64,000 nt of DNA from Niabella sp. (GTDB lineage: Bacteria; Bacteroidota; Bacteroidia; Chitinophagales; Chitinophagaceae). Each line of letters opens with the position of its first letter. Position 1 is the stretch's first letter. The notes under the pieces were generated by a model. It saw nothing but the letters and a program-made list of their open reading frames with translations. It was not told the origin of the DNA and did not search any database. This document shows positions 26,105-34,098 of the stretch, one piece after another. The position numbers were made by a program, and so were the translations under genes. The stretch spans positions 1 through 64,000 of the forward strand of contig NZ_JASLGT010000018.1 of the NCBI RefSeq assembly GCF_030150205.1, given 5' to 3'.

Positions 26105-26680
26105 TTATCTCAGTAATGTCTCCAAAAACGCCCGGAACTTCTTATTGCTGAAATCAGCTGTTCCTTCGTGCCGGTACACCAGGGTACCCGTTTTATCCAG
26201 TACCAGGGTGGTGGGCAGGGTACCGCTATACCAGGAGGCAGGCACCGTTCCCCGGAAGCTGGATACCTCCAGATCGAGTTGTTTTTTCTTTATAAAAGCC
26301 GTTGCCCTGGGCAGATCCTGGTCCGCATCTACCAGGAGGAATACCATATTGGGATGGTTTTTAAGCGCGGCCTGGAGCTCGCTGATCGCCGGCATTTCCG
26401 CAATGCAGGGCGGACACCAGGTTGCCCAAAAATTAATAAACACTACTTTTCCTTTGAAGGATTCCGGGGTATAGGTTTCGCCGGTTGCGGTAATAAACTG
26501 TACCGATGTGGCAGCGGCTTCCGGTGGTGCTGTTTTGGTGGTCTCTACCCGCGGTTGAAAGAATCCCACTTTCATCAACCCGCGAAGGACCACTGCCTTG
26601 AATTCGGGAAATACAAAAAGTGCCAGGGCCAGGGCAAAGAGGCCGATGGTAATAAGGTTCTGTACGTTTTTTTTAGACAT
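26105..26680 (-). CDS. TlpA/ResA-like membrane-anchored thioredoxin
   Basis: A 191-residue protein with one N-terminal membrane helix (about residues 7-30) and a periplasmic thioredoxin fold. The active site is WCPPC (Cys89, Cys92), preceded by GKVVFINFWAT, with the cis-proline motif GTLPTTLVLD. Such proteins reduce disulfides outside the cytoplasm, for example in cytochrome c maturation. The start MSKKNVQN at 26680 is preferred over a frame beginning 21 bases upstream. Neighbours give no further clue to the target. Confidence 0.88.
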   Translation of the reverse strand: MSKKNVQNLITIGLFALALALFVFPEFKAVVLRGLMKVGFFQPRVETTKTAPPEAAATSVQFITATGETYTPESFKGKVVFINFWATWCPPCIAEMPAISELQAALKNHPNMVFLLVDADQDLPRATAFIKKKQLDLEVSSFRGTVPASWYSGTLPTTLVLDKTGTLVYRHEGTADFSNKKFRAFLETLLR

Positions 26681-26721
26681 TATTTTACAATGATAAAACA
26701 CAATCTCCTGAACCCTTTTGA

Positions 26722-26752
26722 TTTGCAGGGCATTAAAAATAATAAATGTTTG
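26722..26752 (+). promoter_or_regulatory. Candidate promoter of the DUF3472 gene
   Basis: TTTG (26722-26725) and AATGTTTG (26745-26752, one mismatch to TAnnTTTG) are 19 bases apart. An upstream in-frame ATG at 26746 falls inside the -7 box, which favours the ATG at 26809. Confidence 0.4.
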
Positions 26753-26808
26753 TCAACCGCCCGGCAGCCGTTATTTTTGAGGTTCACGCGTATAAAAATC
26801 TTTTGTAT

Positions 26809-28197
26809 ATGTACCGTTGCCGCCTTGTACTGGCTTTAAGCTGTTTTCTTTTTTCATTTTCCGGACTGCGGGCGCAGTCGCCTGGTTCATCAGCAGAAAT
26901 GAAACAATTTGCCATACCTGCTAATAAAGCATACGCAGAGCCTTTTACGCCGGGTGATCCGGGTGTTTCCATCCCGGTTGGATATCCGGAAAGCACGGGT
27001 AGTATCAGCCGGTGGCGGAGTAGGAACAAACGGGTTTCCTGGGTCGTCTATCAAAAGCCGGGAGCTTATGACCTGTATTTCGACAACCAGGTTACCGCCG
27101 GTAAAAAATTACGCTTCAAACTGGATGTAAACAGCACCTATCCGAAACCGGAACTGAAGCCGGTAAGCCGTGATCTTGCATTTAACGGAACCGGGAGAAA
27201 GGATACCTTATATGGAATGCATGTTAAGATCCCAGCTGAAGGCTATTATAAATATACACTGACACCCGTAACAGATCCGGAGCAAGCCATTACCATCACA
27301 ACACTATTGTTCCGGACGGCTACACCGGATGGTTGGGTGAATTTTATCAATTACCAGTCAACGCCATCGGTGCACCTGTCATTCAGTACTACAGAGCCGA
27401 CTACTAAATCCTATAACTGGCTGTACGAGGAAATCCTGGTTCCGGAGGGCGAAGATCCCTTGTATACCTATTATATGTCCCTGGGGTTTTACCGCGGGTA
27501 CCTGGGTATACAAACCAATGCACCCACAGAGCGGAGGGTTTTGTTTTCCGTTTGGGACAGCAAAGACGCCGAAAAGGATTCCAGTATCACAAAGGCCGAT
27601 TTTGTAAGCCTGGTAGACAAGGATCCGGCTACTACGGTTAAATCATTTGGCGGTGAAGGCACGGGCGGGCAATCTTTTGTAAAGGATGCCAACTGGAAAA
27701 CGGGTAAGCCGGTGCAGTTTTTAATGAATGTATTGCCTCAGGAAAATAACTCCGTAGTGCTTTCAGCATGGTACCAGGTAGCAAATGAGGGCTGGCATTA
27801 CATTGCCTCCTGGCGGGCGCCTCATGAAAAGCGTTTTTTCGACGGCTTTTATTCTTTTCTTGAAAACTACGGCTATACCAACGGTCAGCTGCGCCGGGAA
27901 GCGTATTATTACAATGCCTGGGGTGTGGAAGCCGTTTCTAATAAATGGATCAACTTTAATAAAGTGCGCTTTTCCAATACCGATGGCAAAACCGGTCAGC
28001 GGGTAGATTATGAACAGGGCGTATCGTCAAAATATCCGGATCGTTTTTACATGGCGGCGGGCGGTTATACACCAACTGTAAAAACTAAGAATGAAATGCC
28101 GGTTTTAAAAACCCCGCCATCCCTGGATCTTAAAAAATTTGAGGCACGGGTAACAGAAGCCCTGAAAAACGAGGGACACCAGGACCTCCGCAACTGA
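26809..28197 (+). CDS. DUF5077/DUF3472-domain secreted protein
   Basis: A 462-residue exported protein with a signal peptide (MYRCRLVLALSCFLFSFSGL, cleavage after RAQ). A DUF5077-like N-terminal domain covers about 25-160. A DUF3472 domain then follows, with LYTYYMSLGFYRGYLGIQTN and ERRVLFSVWDS near residues 230-265. Such proteins are frequent in Bacteroidota and are secreted. No enzymatic activity is established for the domains; a carbohydrate-related role is often assumed. The gene ends 9 bases before the convergent BtrH-like gene. Confidence 0.82.
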   Translation: MYRCRLVLALSCFLFSFSGLRAQSPGSSAEMKQFAIPANKAYAEPFTPGDPGVSIPVGYPESTGSISRWRSRNKRVSWVVYQKPGAYDLYFDNQVTAGKKLRFKLDVNSTYPKPELKPVSRDLAFNGTGRKDTLYGMHVKIPAEGYYKYTLTPVTDPEQAITITTLLFRTATPDGWVNFINYQSTPSVHLSFSTTEPTTKSYNWLYEEILVPEGEDPLYTYYMSLGFYRGYLGIQTNAPTERRVLFSVWDSKDAEKDSSITKADFVSLVDKDPATTVKSFGGEGTGGQSFVKDANWKTGKPVQFLMNVLPQENNSVVLSAWYQVANEGWHYIASWRAPHEKRFFDGFYSFLENYGYTNGQLRREAYYYNAWGVEAVSNKWINFNKVRFSNTDGKTGQRVDYEQGVSSKYPDRFYMAAGGYTPTVKTKNEMPVLKTPPSLDLKKFEARVTEALKNEGHQDLRN

Positions 28198-28206
28198 TCC
28201 GTTAAA

Positions 28207-29238
28207 TTATTTCATTTTCCCCATCAATGCTTTCAGTTGCTGAAACGCCTGTTTTTCCATTGCAGATATTTCAATCAACCGGTCGCCCATATTGTCATAG
28301 TCGGCCTGGGTATTCAGCCGGCCTTTATAGATGCCGGAAGCCTGGATGGCGGCATCCCGCCATTTGTCACCCGTTGCAGTAAATTGTTTGGAGAGATCAA
28401 ACAGCTCGTCGGCCTTTAAATAGGGGTGTGCCTGCTGCAAAAAGGCTCCGTATATAAACCGGAATCCACCGCCACCGGTGCCGATCTCCTCCTGCATCCG
28501 CACCAGCTGGGCCAGGTAGCTGCGGGCTTTTTCATCGCCCAGTTTGGTCTTCCACTTTTTGATCTGCCGGCCGGTATAAGCAATGCCGCTCACACCGCCA
28601 AATGATCCCGGAATATGTAACATATCCCGGCAGTTGCGTTTGATACCCTTGATAATGCCCTGTTTCATTTGTTCATCTGTGGGCTCCTTCAAATGATCGC
28701 CGGGATAATACATTTGTCCGCGTGGCGCAAAAGCACCTTTAGCAAAACGCACGCGTTCCAGTTCGTAGCTATTCATAGTAACCAGTCCTTCCATAATGGG
28801 ATCGCTGATATAATAATCGTCTCCTTTTTTATCTACAACGATCAGGTTGTGTGCGTTAAAATGAAAGCGGTATTCTTTGGGAAAATAAGTCAGGTAAAAA
28901 ACACCAACCTGGCAGGCTGTAGGCTTGCCCGCGAGTATGCGCTCATCCAGCTCCTGCATGGCTTTTTCATGCGAACGGAATTTTTTCCGGGTAACCGGAA
29001 CGCCCAGTGCGGTACAGGTGCGCTTAAAGATCAGCCCGGGCATGGTTCTGAAAGAAATGGCCGGACCGCCATTCACTTTCATAAACGGCAGCTGTATATA
29101 AAATAGCCCGGATCCCATGCCAAAAGCCAGGGGTTCGGTAATTTTTGTAATACCGTAATGCCGCAATAATGCTGTGGTAACGCCGTTCTCGCAATGAGCT
29201 GCCTGGAGATGTTTAAAGTTTGTATGTTGAAGTTCCAA
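28207..29238 (-). CDS. BtrH_N/DUF4872-domain protein, putative acyltransferase of the dar cluster
   Basis: A protein of about 343 residues. The N-terminal BtrH_N domain starts FKHLQAAHCENG (Cys16 as probable nucleophile) and continues ITEPLAFGMGSGLFYIQLPF; the C-terminal half is DUF4872-like. BtrH in butirosin synthesis transfers an acyl group from an ACP to an amino sugar through a cysteine-protease-like fold. In the dar cluster this gene could move an acyl chain onto the dialkylresorcinol; that is inference. A longer frame starts at a TTG (29280), but its first codons come from intergenic repeat sequence, so the TTG at 29238 is preferred. The start codon remains uncertain. Confidence 0.78.
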   Translation of the reverse strand: MELQHTNFKHLQAAHCENGVTTALLRHYGITKITEPLAFGMGSGLFYIQLPFMKVNGGPAISFRTMPGLIFKRTCTALGVPVTRKKFRSHEKAMQELDERILAGKPTACQVGVFYLTYFPKEYRFHFNAHNLIVVDKKGDDYYISDPIMEGLVTMNSYELERVRFAKGAFAPRGQMYYPGDHLKEPTDEQMKQGIIKGIKRNCRDMLHIPGSFGGVSGIAYTGRQIKKWKTKLGDEKARSYLAQLVRMQEEIGTGGGGFRFIYGAFLQQAHPYLKADELFDLSKQFTATGDKWRDAAIQASGIYKGRLNTQADYDNMGDRLIEISAMEKQAFQQLKALMGKMK

Positions 29239-29322
29239 GTTTTTTTTATTAGGAGTGAGAAGGTAATAGTCAATGGTCAATGGCGAATAGTTAATAGGGC
29301 TGATTTCCCTGCTCGCTACTTG
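29239..29322. repeat. Phrase repeat between two dar-cluster genes
   Basis: The gap contains alternating phrases such as ATAGTCAATGGTCAATGGCG and CTCGCTACTTGCTATTCCC, typical of the low-complexity intergenic repeats of this genome. No gene or regulatory motif is recognised. Confidence 0.45.
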
Positions 29323-29733
29323 CTATTCCCTGTTTTGCTTAAACGGATTTTTTAATTCTTCTACGCTTACCTCAAAAAGGGCGGCGTATTTTTTCAGTTT
29401 ATCTTCCGGTAGTTTCTGAAAACCAGCGGGCTTCAGGTGCTTTTTGATGGTCCATTTCCAATAGCCGGTGTAGGAGGACATGATGTTCAGATCCATGATC
29501 TTCTTCTCCATAAAATACAGGATCGGGCTGGCTGTGCCGGCCAGTACCTGTTGTTTGGCCGCTTCGATCTTTGCCTCCACATCATGCCAGGCCACATTCA
29601 ATGCCTCTGTTTTTACGTCCCAGCCGGTACTTTGTCCGGTGGAGTAGTTTCCATTTTCATCAACCACATAAGTTACCTCTTTGGCTATTTTGCCAAGAGC
29701 ACCATTGTCCTGCGGGATTTCTTCTTTTTTCAT
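29323..29733 (-). CDS. Conserved hypothetical protein of the dar cluster
   Basis: A 136-residue soluble protein of unknown function, predicted mostly helical. The C-terminal LPEDKLKKYAALFEVSVEEL resembles the last helices of Xre-type DNA-binding domains, but no full helix-turn-helix is obvious. It lies between darB and the BtrH-like gene, on the same strand. The 179-base gap to darB contains two strong hairpins, so it may have its own promoter. Confidence 0.65.
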   Translation of the reverse strand: MKKEEIPQDNGALGKIAKEVTYVVDENGNYSTGQSTGWDVKTEALNVAWHDVEAKIEAAKQQVLAGTASPILYFMEKKIMDLNIMSSYTGYWKWTIKKHLKPAGFQKLPEDKLKKYAALFEVSVEELKNPFKQNRE

Positions 29734-29801
29734 ATCCTGAAAAAAAATTTAAGTGAGGCAAACTAATAAAAATTAGCGATATAATATTCGCTAAATCGAG
29801 G

Positions 29802-29848
29802 TATGTAAAAACCGCGAGATGCTCGCAAAATCTCGCGGTTTTTACATA
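29802..29848. terminator. Long perfect hairpin, bidirectional terminator candidate
   Basis: A 19-bp perfect stem (29802-29820 with 29830-29848) around a 9-base loop. The inner part is GC-rich (CCGCGAGAT) and both outer parts are A/T tracts, so it can act in both directions. On the minus strand it is the second hairpin after darB. Confidence 0.75.
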
Positions 29849-29858
29849 GCTGAAACAA

Positions 29859-29891
29859 AATAGTGAAAAACATTTTGTGTTTTTCACTATT
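29859..29891 (-). terminator. First hairpin after darB
   Basis: A 13-bp perfect stem AATAGTGAAAAAC (29859-29871) / GTTTTTCACTATT (29879-29891) with a 7-base loop, 22 bases after the darB stop. It is AT-rich, so it may act together with the longer hairpin at 29802-29848. Confidence 0.55.
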
Positions 29892-29912
29892 CACTATAGA
29901 CCATTCACTTTC

Positions 29913-31061
29913 TTACACCGCCGTAAGCAATGCATACATATAGCTGAACCTTGAGCTTTCCGGCACCAGCAGGAACACCTTATCGCCTTTTTTCAGCTTG
30001 CCGCTGTTAAACAGTTCATCCACCATAAAATAAACAGAAGCAGCACCTACGTTACCAACTGTGCTCAGGTTTACAAACCATTTTTCGTAAGGAATATGAT
30101 GACCCAGCTTAATATGCTCGTCGTATATTTTATCCTTAAAGAAGTTGCTGCTCATATGCGGCAGGTACCACGTAATATCATCCGGGTTCAGTCCGCGGCG
30201 CTCAAACAATTCCGGCAGCAGCTTTCCACCCAGCGGCACAATATTCGGACTCAGCAATTTCACATCCTGTTTAATGCTCAGGATCGATTTTTCGTTCAGC
30301 TCTTCATGATTAAATTCCAGGAAGCTTTTTAAATGCCCGTCTTCCTGTTTTTCGGCGCCCATATACATACAGGCTTCCATATGGTCGGCATAAGAAATGC
30401 CTTCCATCCATTCAATCTTCAGGCTCAGGCCTTCTTCATTCTTTTTATTGGAAATTAAGAACGCGGAAGCGCCATCCGACAGCATCCAGCGCAAAAATTC
30501 TTTATCAAAGCTGATATAGGGATTTTCCTCCAGGGCCTCCAGCTTATGCACTTCATCCTCAAACTGGTTGGCTACCAGTGAGGCCGAAAAGCGCTCAGAT
30601 CCGGTGGCAACCGCAGTAGCGGCATCACCGGTTTTTACCGACATATACGCATACTTTAACGCATGCATGCCCGCACAGCATACGCCGGCCGGAGATACCA
30701 CTTCAATAGAGTCCAACTCCGGCAGCCAGCCATGCACCATTACGGCATGAGAGGGCATCATCTGGTCGGGCGATGAAGTACCGCAGGAAAGCACATCTAC
30801 CTGTTTCATGCCTTCCCGGTCCTGTTTAAACAATTCTTTAATGGCCTCCGCGGTTAACTGGGCATTGGTGTGTGTGATCTTTCCGCCTTTTTCCAACGCA
30901 TAATAGCGGTTGGTAATGGCGTTGTTTCTCAAAACGATGCGTCTGGATTTGGATGGTTTTCCATTAATATAGCCCAGGTACTCCTCCATTTCGTCGTTGG
31001 ACACCGGGCTGTTGGGAAAATAATGAGCGGTACGGTTAATATAAACGTCGTTCAAGTTCAT
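29913..31061 (-). CDS. darB: DarB-like beta-ketoacyl-ACP synthase III
   Basis: A 382-residue KAS III-type condensing enzyme. The catalytic triad is placed as Cys129 in GVCCAGMHALK, His303 in LPHMSSNFF and Asn338 in STVGNVGAAS. In dialkylresorcinol synthesis DarB joins two beta-ketoacyl units into a cyclohexanedione, which DarA then aromatises. The adjacent darA homologue 123 bases upstream supports this rather than a housekeeping fabH. The product is the resorcinol half of flexirubin-type pigments in Bacteroidota. Two hairpins follow the gene. Confidence 0.85.
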   Translation of the reverse strand: MNLNDVYINRTAHYFPNSPVSNDEMEEYLGYINGKPSKSRRIVLRNNAITNRYYALEKGGKITHTNAQLTAEAIKELFKQDREGMKQVDVLSCGTSSPDQMMPSHAVMVHGWLPELDSIEVVSPAGVCCAGMHALKYAYMSVKTGDAATAVATGSERFSASLVANQFEDEVHKLEALEENPYISFDKEFLRWMLSDGASAFLISNKKNEEGLSLKIEWMEGISYADHMEACMYMGAEKQEDGHLKSFLEFNHEELNEKSILSIKQDVKLLSPNIVPLGGKLLPELFERRGLNPDDITWYLPHMSSNFFKDKIYDEHIKLGHHIPYEKWFVNLSTVGNVGAASVYFMVDELFNSGKLKKGDKVFLLVPESSRFSYMYALLTAV

Positions 31062-31184
31062 AATGTTTTTTAATCATTTATTTTTTTATACGCCCAACGT
31101 TATTATCGGGCTTTTCCGGAGCCTGTCCCGCTAAAAGCGGGATCGCACCCTTCAACTACAGTACGGTTACTGATCTTTGCGCAA
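31062..31184. other. darA-darB spacer with a small hairpin
   Basis: The spacer contains TCCCGCT-aaa-AGCGGGA (31126-31142), a perfect 7-bp stem. It lacks a T-run on the minus strand. It may be an mRNA-processing or repeat element. Confidence 0.35.
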
Positions 31185-32102
31185 TTAAATCTTTTCCCTC
31201 CATTCCACACCTGCATAATAGTCCATTTGCCGCCGGATCCTCCCTTGGCTGAACGGGCGCACCAGGATCAAATCTACTAATAAAATAATAGGAGACGCAA
31301 TCAGTAGTGCTACTGCAAGATAATATTTATAGGCTACAAGTATTTTTTTTCTGTTTTGCGGGTGTTTATTGATAATGGCTACCCATTTTTTGAATATTTT
31401 TCCGGCTTTGCGCTCAATATACATCAGGGAATACTTCACCTCCACCGCTTTTTGCTGCACCAGCTCCTGCTGCAATCCCTGCCAGTTGCCGGATTGCAGG
31501 TGCCGGTTTACCGTAGTGCCAAAAACGGAGGCATTGGCAATATCGGCTGGCGCCACACCGGGTTTCGGAAAAATACCCCATTTGCGGTCTTTTCTGCCCG
31601 TGCCCAGCCAGTGAAAAATGGTAAAATAACTAAGGTGATTCAGATGCCGGTCAAACAGCGCAATATTGCCTACCAACCGGGCACCGGCCTCCTGGAGCAA
31701 TTTTTTATTCTTTTCCTGGGCATTGATCCACATATTGCGGCACCCGCAAATGGTGAGCAATGGGGTGTCTTTTATAAGTGTTTTGAATGCAGCATCCTGT
31801 AAAATGGAGTTGATCGGGATGCTGGGCGACAGGTTCCAGGGTTGCCAGGCCAGCACCACCAGGTCGTATTGTTGCCGGGGTACCGACCAGGGTTTTAGCG
31901 CGGTGGGGATCACATCCACCGATTCCGGAACCGTATCGAAAAATGCAGGAATGCTCCAGGGAAACGGAAACGAATGCTGGGTTTGCACCTGTAAAAAATC
32001 TACAGAAACACCATCCGCAAGCAGTGGCTGCAAAAAGGAATCAAGGATCTCCTTTGTTTGCCCGGATTGTGAAAAGTAAACCGCTAATACATGCTTGCTC
32101 AT
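31185..32102 (-). CDS. darA: DarA-like dialkylresorcinol condensing/aromatising enzyme
   Basis: A 305-residue protein whose N-terminal half is flavodoxin-like (VLAVYFSQSGQTKEILDSFL, then LVVLAWQPWNLSPS). A hydrophobic helix lies near the C-terminus (YYLAVALLIASPIILLVDLI), which suggests membrane association. This is the architecture of proteins annotated DarA, which convert the DarB product to the dialkylresorcinol. darB lies directly downstream. The small exported-protein gene ends only 7 bases before this start, so all three form an operon. Confidence 0.85.
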   Translation of the reverse strand: MSKHVLAVYFSQSGQTKEILDSFLQPLLADGVSVDFLQVQTQHSFPFPWSIPAFFDTVPESVDVIPTALKPWSVPRQQYDLVVLAWQPWNLSPSIPINSILQDAAFKTLIKDTPLLTICGCRNMWINAQEKNKKLLQEAGARLVGNIALFDRHLNHLSYFTIFHWLGTGRKDRKWGIFPKPGVAPADIANASVFGTTVNRHLQSGNWQGLQQELVQQKAVEVKYSLMYIERKAGKIFKKWVAIINKHPQNRKKILVAYKYYLAVALLIASPIILLVDLILVRPFSQGRIRRQMDYYAGVEWREKI

Positions 32103-32109
32103 ACCTGAA

Positions 32110-32592
32110 TTATAAAAGGCCCGACAGTGATTTTGATTTTTTGCTGTAGTTTTTTACACTTTGCTGGGTAACAGTGGGAAGTGAGGCAAACTGGTCCTGG
32201 ATCATTTTGCTGTCTTCTGCAATGTTTTTAGAGTATCCCAACGATTTGGGGGCGTTTTCCTGGATCATTAAACGGAGAAAACGGTACTCTGCCTCCCTGG
32301 GATGAGCGGCAATAACCGATTCCAGTTTTTTATGCCCCTGTTTAAAAATTGAAAGTTTTTTGGCGGGCACGGTAACCAACCCTGCCTTTCGCATTTCAAG
32401 CGCACCAATAAAAGCCGGGGCCTCAGCAGCCGTGGTGTAACCGGCTACCTGGCCGATCTGTGCATCAATGGTCTTTACGGAGCCGCCGGCCAGCGCTGTA
32501 TAAAACGCTGCCTTTGATTGTGCTGTAACAGTATTGATGGTCAGGAGCAACAACCCGATCGTTCCAATAAATGTTAAAAACCGCTTCGTCAT
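32110..32592 (-). CDS. Small exported hypothetical protein, first gene of the dar operon
   Basis: A 160-residue protein with a signal peptide (MTKRFLTFIGTIGLLLLTIN, cleavage near TAQ) and a predicted helical body of unknown function. The ATG at 32592 is chosen because the upstream extension reads through the promoter. It is 7 bases ahead of darA and reads from a consensus -7 box. Its place at the head of the operon suggests an envelope role, such as handling the pigment, but nothing in the sequence proves that. Confidence 0.7.
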   Translation of the reverse strand: MTKRFLTFIGTIGLLLLTINTVTAQSKAAFYTALAGGSVKTIDAQIGQVAGYTTAAEAPAFIGALEMRKAGLVTVPAKKLSIFKQGHKKLESVIAAHPREAEYRFLRLMIQENAPKSLGYSKNIAEDSKMIQDQFASLPTVTQQSVKNYSKKSKSLSGLL

Positions 32593-32604
32593 AAATAAAG
32601 TTTG

Positions 32605-32612
32605 CAAAAGTA
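32605..32612 (-). promoter_or_regulatory. -7 box TACTTTTG of the dar operon
   Basis: A consensus -7 element on the minus strand ending 12 bases before the ATG at 32592. The -33 element is poor. Confidence 0.5.
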
Positions 32613-32974
32613 ACGGATTATTTGAGAGTATCAGCCAGCATTTACAGGATTTCGTCGCTGGTTTCATACTTTCTATTGCTGTTATCCTTTTAAGGATGAA
32701 ATTAAAGAAACAGTAGTTGTTTGATGTATTTTTTTTAATTGTTAAAAATCGGGAGTATCAGTATAAAATGAATTGATTTTAAGCAAGTTGTATCCGGTTG
32801 CGTATTTTCATCAGATGACAAAAAAAGAACGTGGATCCTGCATCCGTTTCGAATAAGAAGTTCGTCTTTTTAAAAATCTTTAAGGAAGCGGCCAGCTTCC
32901 TGATAAGAAAATCTTAAAATCCGTCATTTTTTTTAAACTTGTCAAAATGTGACTGTTATTATTCAAAAATGAGT
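32613..32974. other. Gene-free AT-rich region between the dar operon and rpsP
   Basis: No gene seen. It contains a perfect 7-bp hairpin AGGAAGC-ggcca-GCTTCCT (32883-32901) and long A/T tracts. It carries the divergent promoters of the dar operon (minus) and rpsP (plus). Confidence 0.5.
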
Positions 32975-32982
32975 TACTTTTG
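32975..32982 (+). promoter_or_regulatory. -7 box TACTTTTG of rpsP
   Basis: A consensus -7 element. An ACTG at 32952-32955 is 19 bases upstream as a weak -33. The leader to the rpsP ATG would be about 60 bases and is A/T-rich. Confidence 0.55.
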
Positions 32983-33046
32983 GTGCCCCATATAAGGTGT
33001 ATGGGAATAAATATTTTTTTTTAAAAGCCTTAAATTTCTATTTAAA

Positions 33047-33502
33047 ATGGCAGCTAAGATTAGATTGCAAAGACATGGGTCAAAGAAGAGACCCTTCTAC
33101 TTTATCGTAGTAGCGGACGCTAGAAGCCCCCGTGATGGTAAATTCATCCAAAAATTAGGTACGTACAATCCTCTGACTATTCCTGCTACAATTGAACTGG
33201 ATCGTCAGAAAGCACTGGAATGGCTGAATAAAGGAGCAACTCCTACAGACACTGTGCGTCGTATTTTAAGCTTTAAAGGTGTATTATACCTGAAACACTT
33301 ATTACGTGGTGTAAAACTGGGACTGTTTGATGAAGCTGCTGCGATGCAGAAATTCACCGCCTGGAGTGCAGAGCATGACGAGCAAATTAAAAAACGTACT
33401 GCAAAAGCGATTGAAGAAAGAAAAGCTAAACGCAGAGTGGCCAGCGCTGCTCCGCGCAGAACTGCTGCTCCTGAAGCAAACGCTGAAGGCAACGGAGAAT
33501 AA
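33047..33502 (+). CDS. rpsP: 30S ribosomal protein S16
   Basis: A 151-residue protein. The first about 80 residues are the conserved S16 core (MAAKIRLQRHGSKKRPFYFI, VVADARSPRDGKFIQKLGTY). The remaining 70 residues form a charged, Ala-rich tail (KRTAKAIEERKAKRRV, APEANAEGNGE) that is typical of Bacteroidota S16 and absent in E. coli. It is the first gene of the rpsP-rimM pair, and a strong hairpin separates them. Confidence 0.97.
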   Translation: MAAKIRLQRHGSKKRPFYFIVVADARSPRDGKFIQKLGTYNPLTIPATIELDRQKALEWLNKGATPTDTVRRILSFKGVLYLKHLLRGVKLGLFDEAAAMQKFTAWSAEHDEQIKKRTAKAIEERKAKRRVASAAPRRTAAPEANAEGNGE

Positions 33503-33522
33503 TAGTAGAAAAATGATTCTTA

Positions 33523-33555
33523 AAATAAAAAGCGGCTCAGGGCCGCTTTTTATTT
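33523..33555 (+). terminator. Hairpin between rpsP and rimM (terminator or attenuator)
   Basis: A 14-bp perfect stem 33523-33536 / 33542-33555 with core AGCGGC-tcagg-GCCGCT, followed by A/T-rich sequence. It ends 21 bases before the rimM GTG, so it probably lowers rimM expression relative to S16. Confidence 0.8.
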
Positions 33556-33576
33556 ATTCGACAACCGTGTATAACA

Positions 33577-34098
33577 GTGAAACAGGAAGACTATATCAGC
33601 ATTGGAAAAATTGCAGGCGTCTACGGACTTAAAGGAGAGGTGATCCTTCAACATGCGTTGGGCGATACATCGTTTGAGGGGCTGCAGCAGCTTTTTATTA
33701 AAGATGCCACGGGAAGCTTCTTACCCTGGTTTGTGGAAGGGGTGCGTAAAAAGAATGAGGAAGAAGCGTACATAAAGCTGGAAGACGTGCAAACACCCGA
33801 AGCTGCAAAGCCGTTGCTGCGGAAGGAAGTATGGTTCAGCGGCGCCGATTTTAAACGCTATGCTAATAAAAAAGCGCCGATCAGTCTTTTGGGGTATACC
33901 GTAAAAGACGGGAAGCAGGTGCTGGGTGTTATACAGGAAATCATTGAACAGCCCCACCAGGTGCTCTGCCGGCTTACGGTGCGTGGTAAGGAAGTGCTGA
34001 TTCCCCTGCATGAAGAAAGCCTGAAAAAGGTCGATCACCAGTACCGGAATATTACCGTAAAATTGCCGGACGGGCTGCTGGAGATTTACCTGGGTTAA
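33577..34098 (+). CDS. rimM: Ribosome maturation factor RimM
   Basis: A 173-residue protein. The N-terminal RimM domain starts YISIGKIAGVYGLKGEVILQ, and the C-terminal PRC-barrel-like half contains LLGYTVKDGKQVLGVIQEI and VLIPLHEESLKKVD. It binds 30S through S19 and helps mature the head domain. The start is a GTG. It follows rpsP as in many bacteria, but trmD is not next. It ends with a 4-base tail-to-tail overlap with the convergent SGNH gene. Confidence 0.94.
   Translation: MKQEDYISIGKIAGVYGLKGEVILQHALGDTSFEGLQQLFIKDATGSFLPWFVEGVRKKNEEEAYIKLEDVQTPEAAKPLLRKEVWFSGADFKRYANKKAPISLLGYTVKDGKQVLGVIQEIIEQPHQVLCRLTVRGKEVLIPLHEESLKKVDHQYRNITVKLPDGLLEIYLG

Noticed and set aside
26776..26805. Promoter with ATCTTTTG as -7 just before the DUF3472 ATG
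   Set aside because: The box matches the consensus poorly and lies only 3 bases from the ATG; the pair at 26722-26752 fits better.
26168..26839. Plus-strand frame of 223 codons antisense to the TlpA-like gene
   Set aside because: It overlaps the thioredoxin gene and the promoter of the DUF3472 gene and shows no domain.
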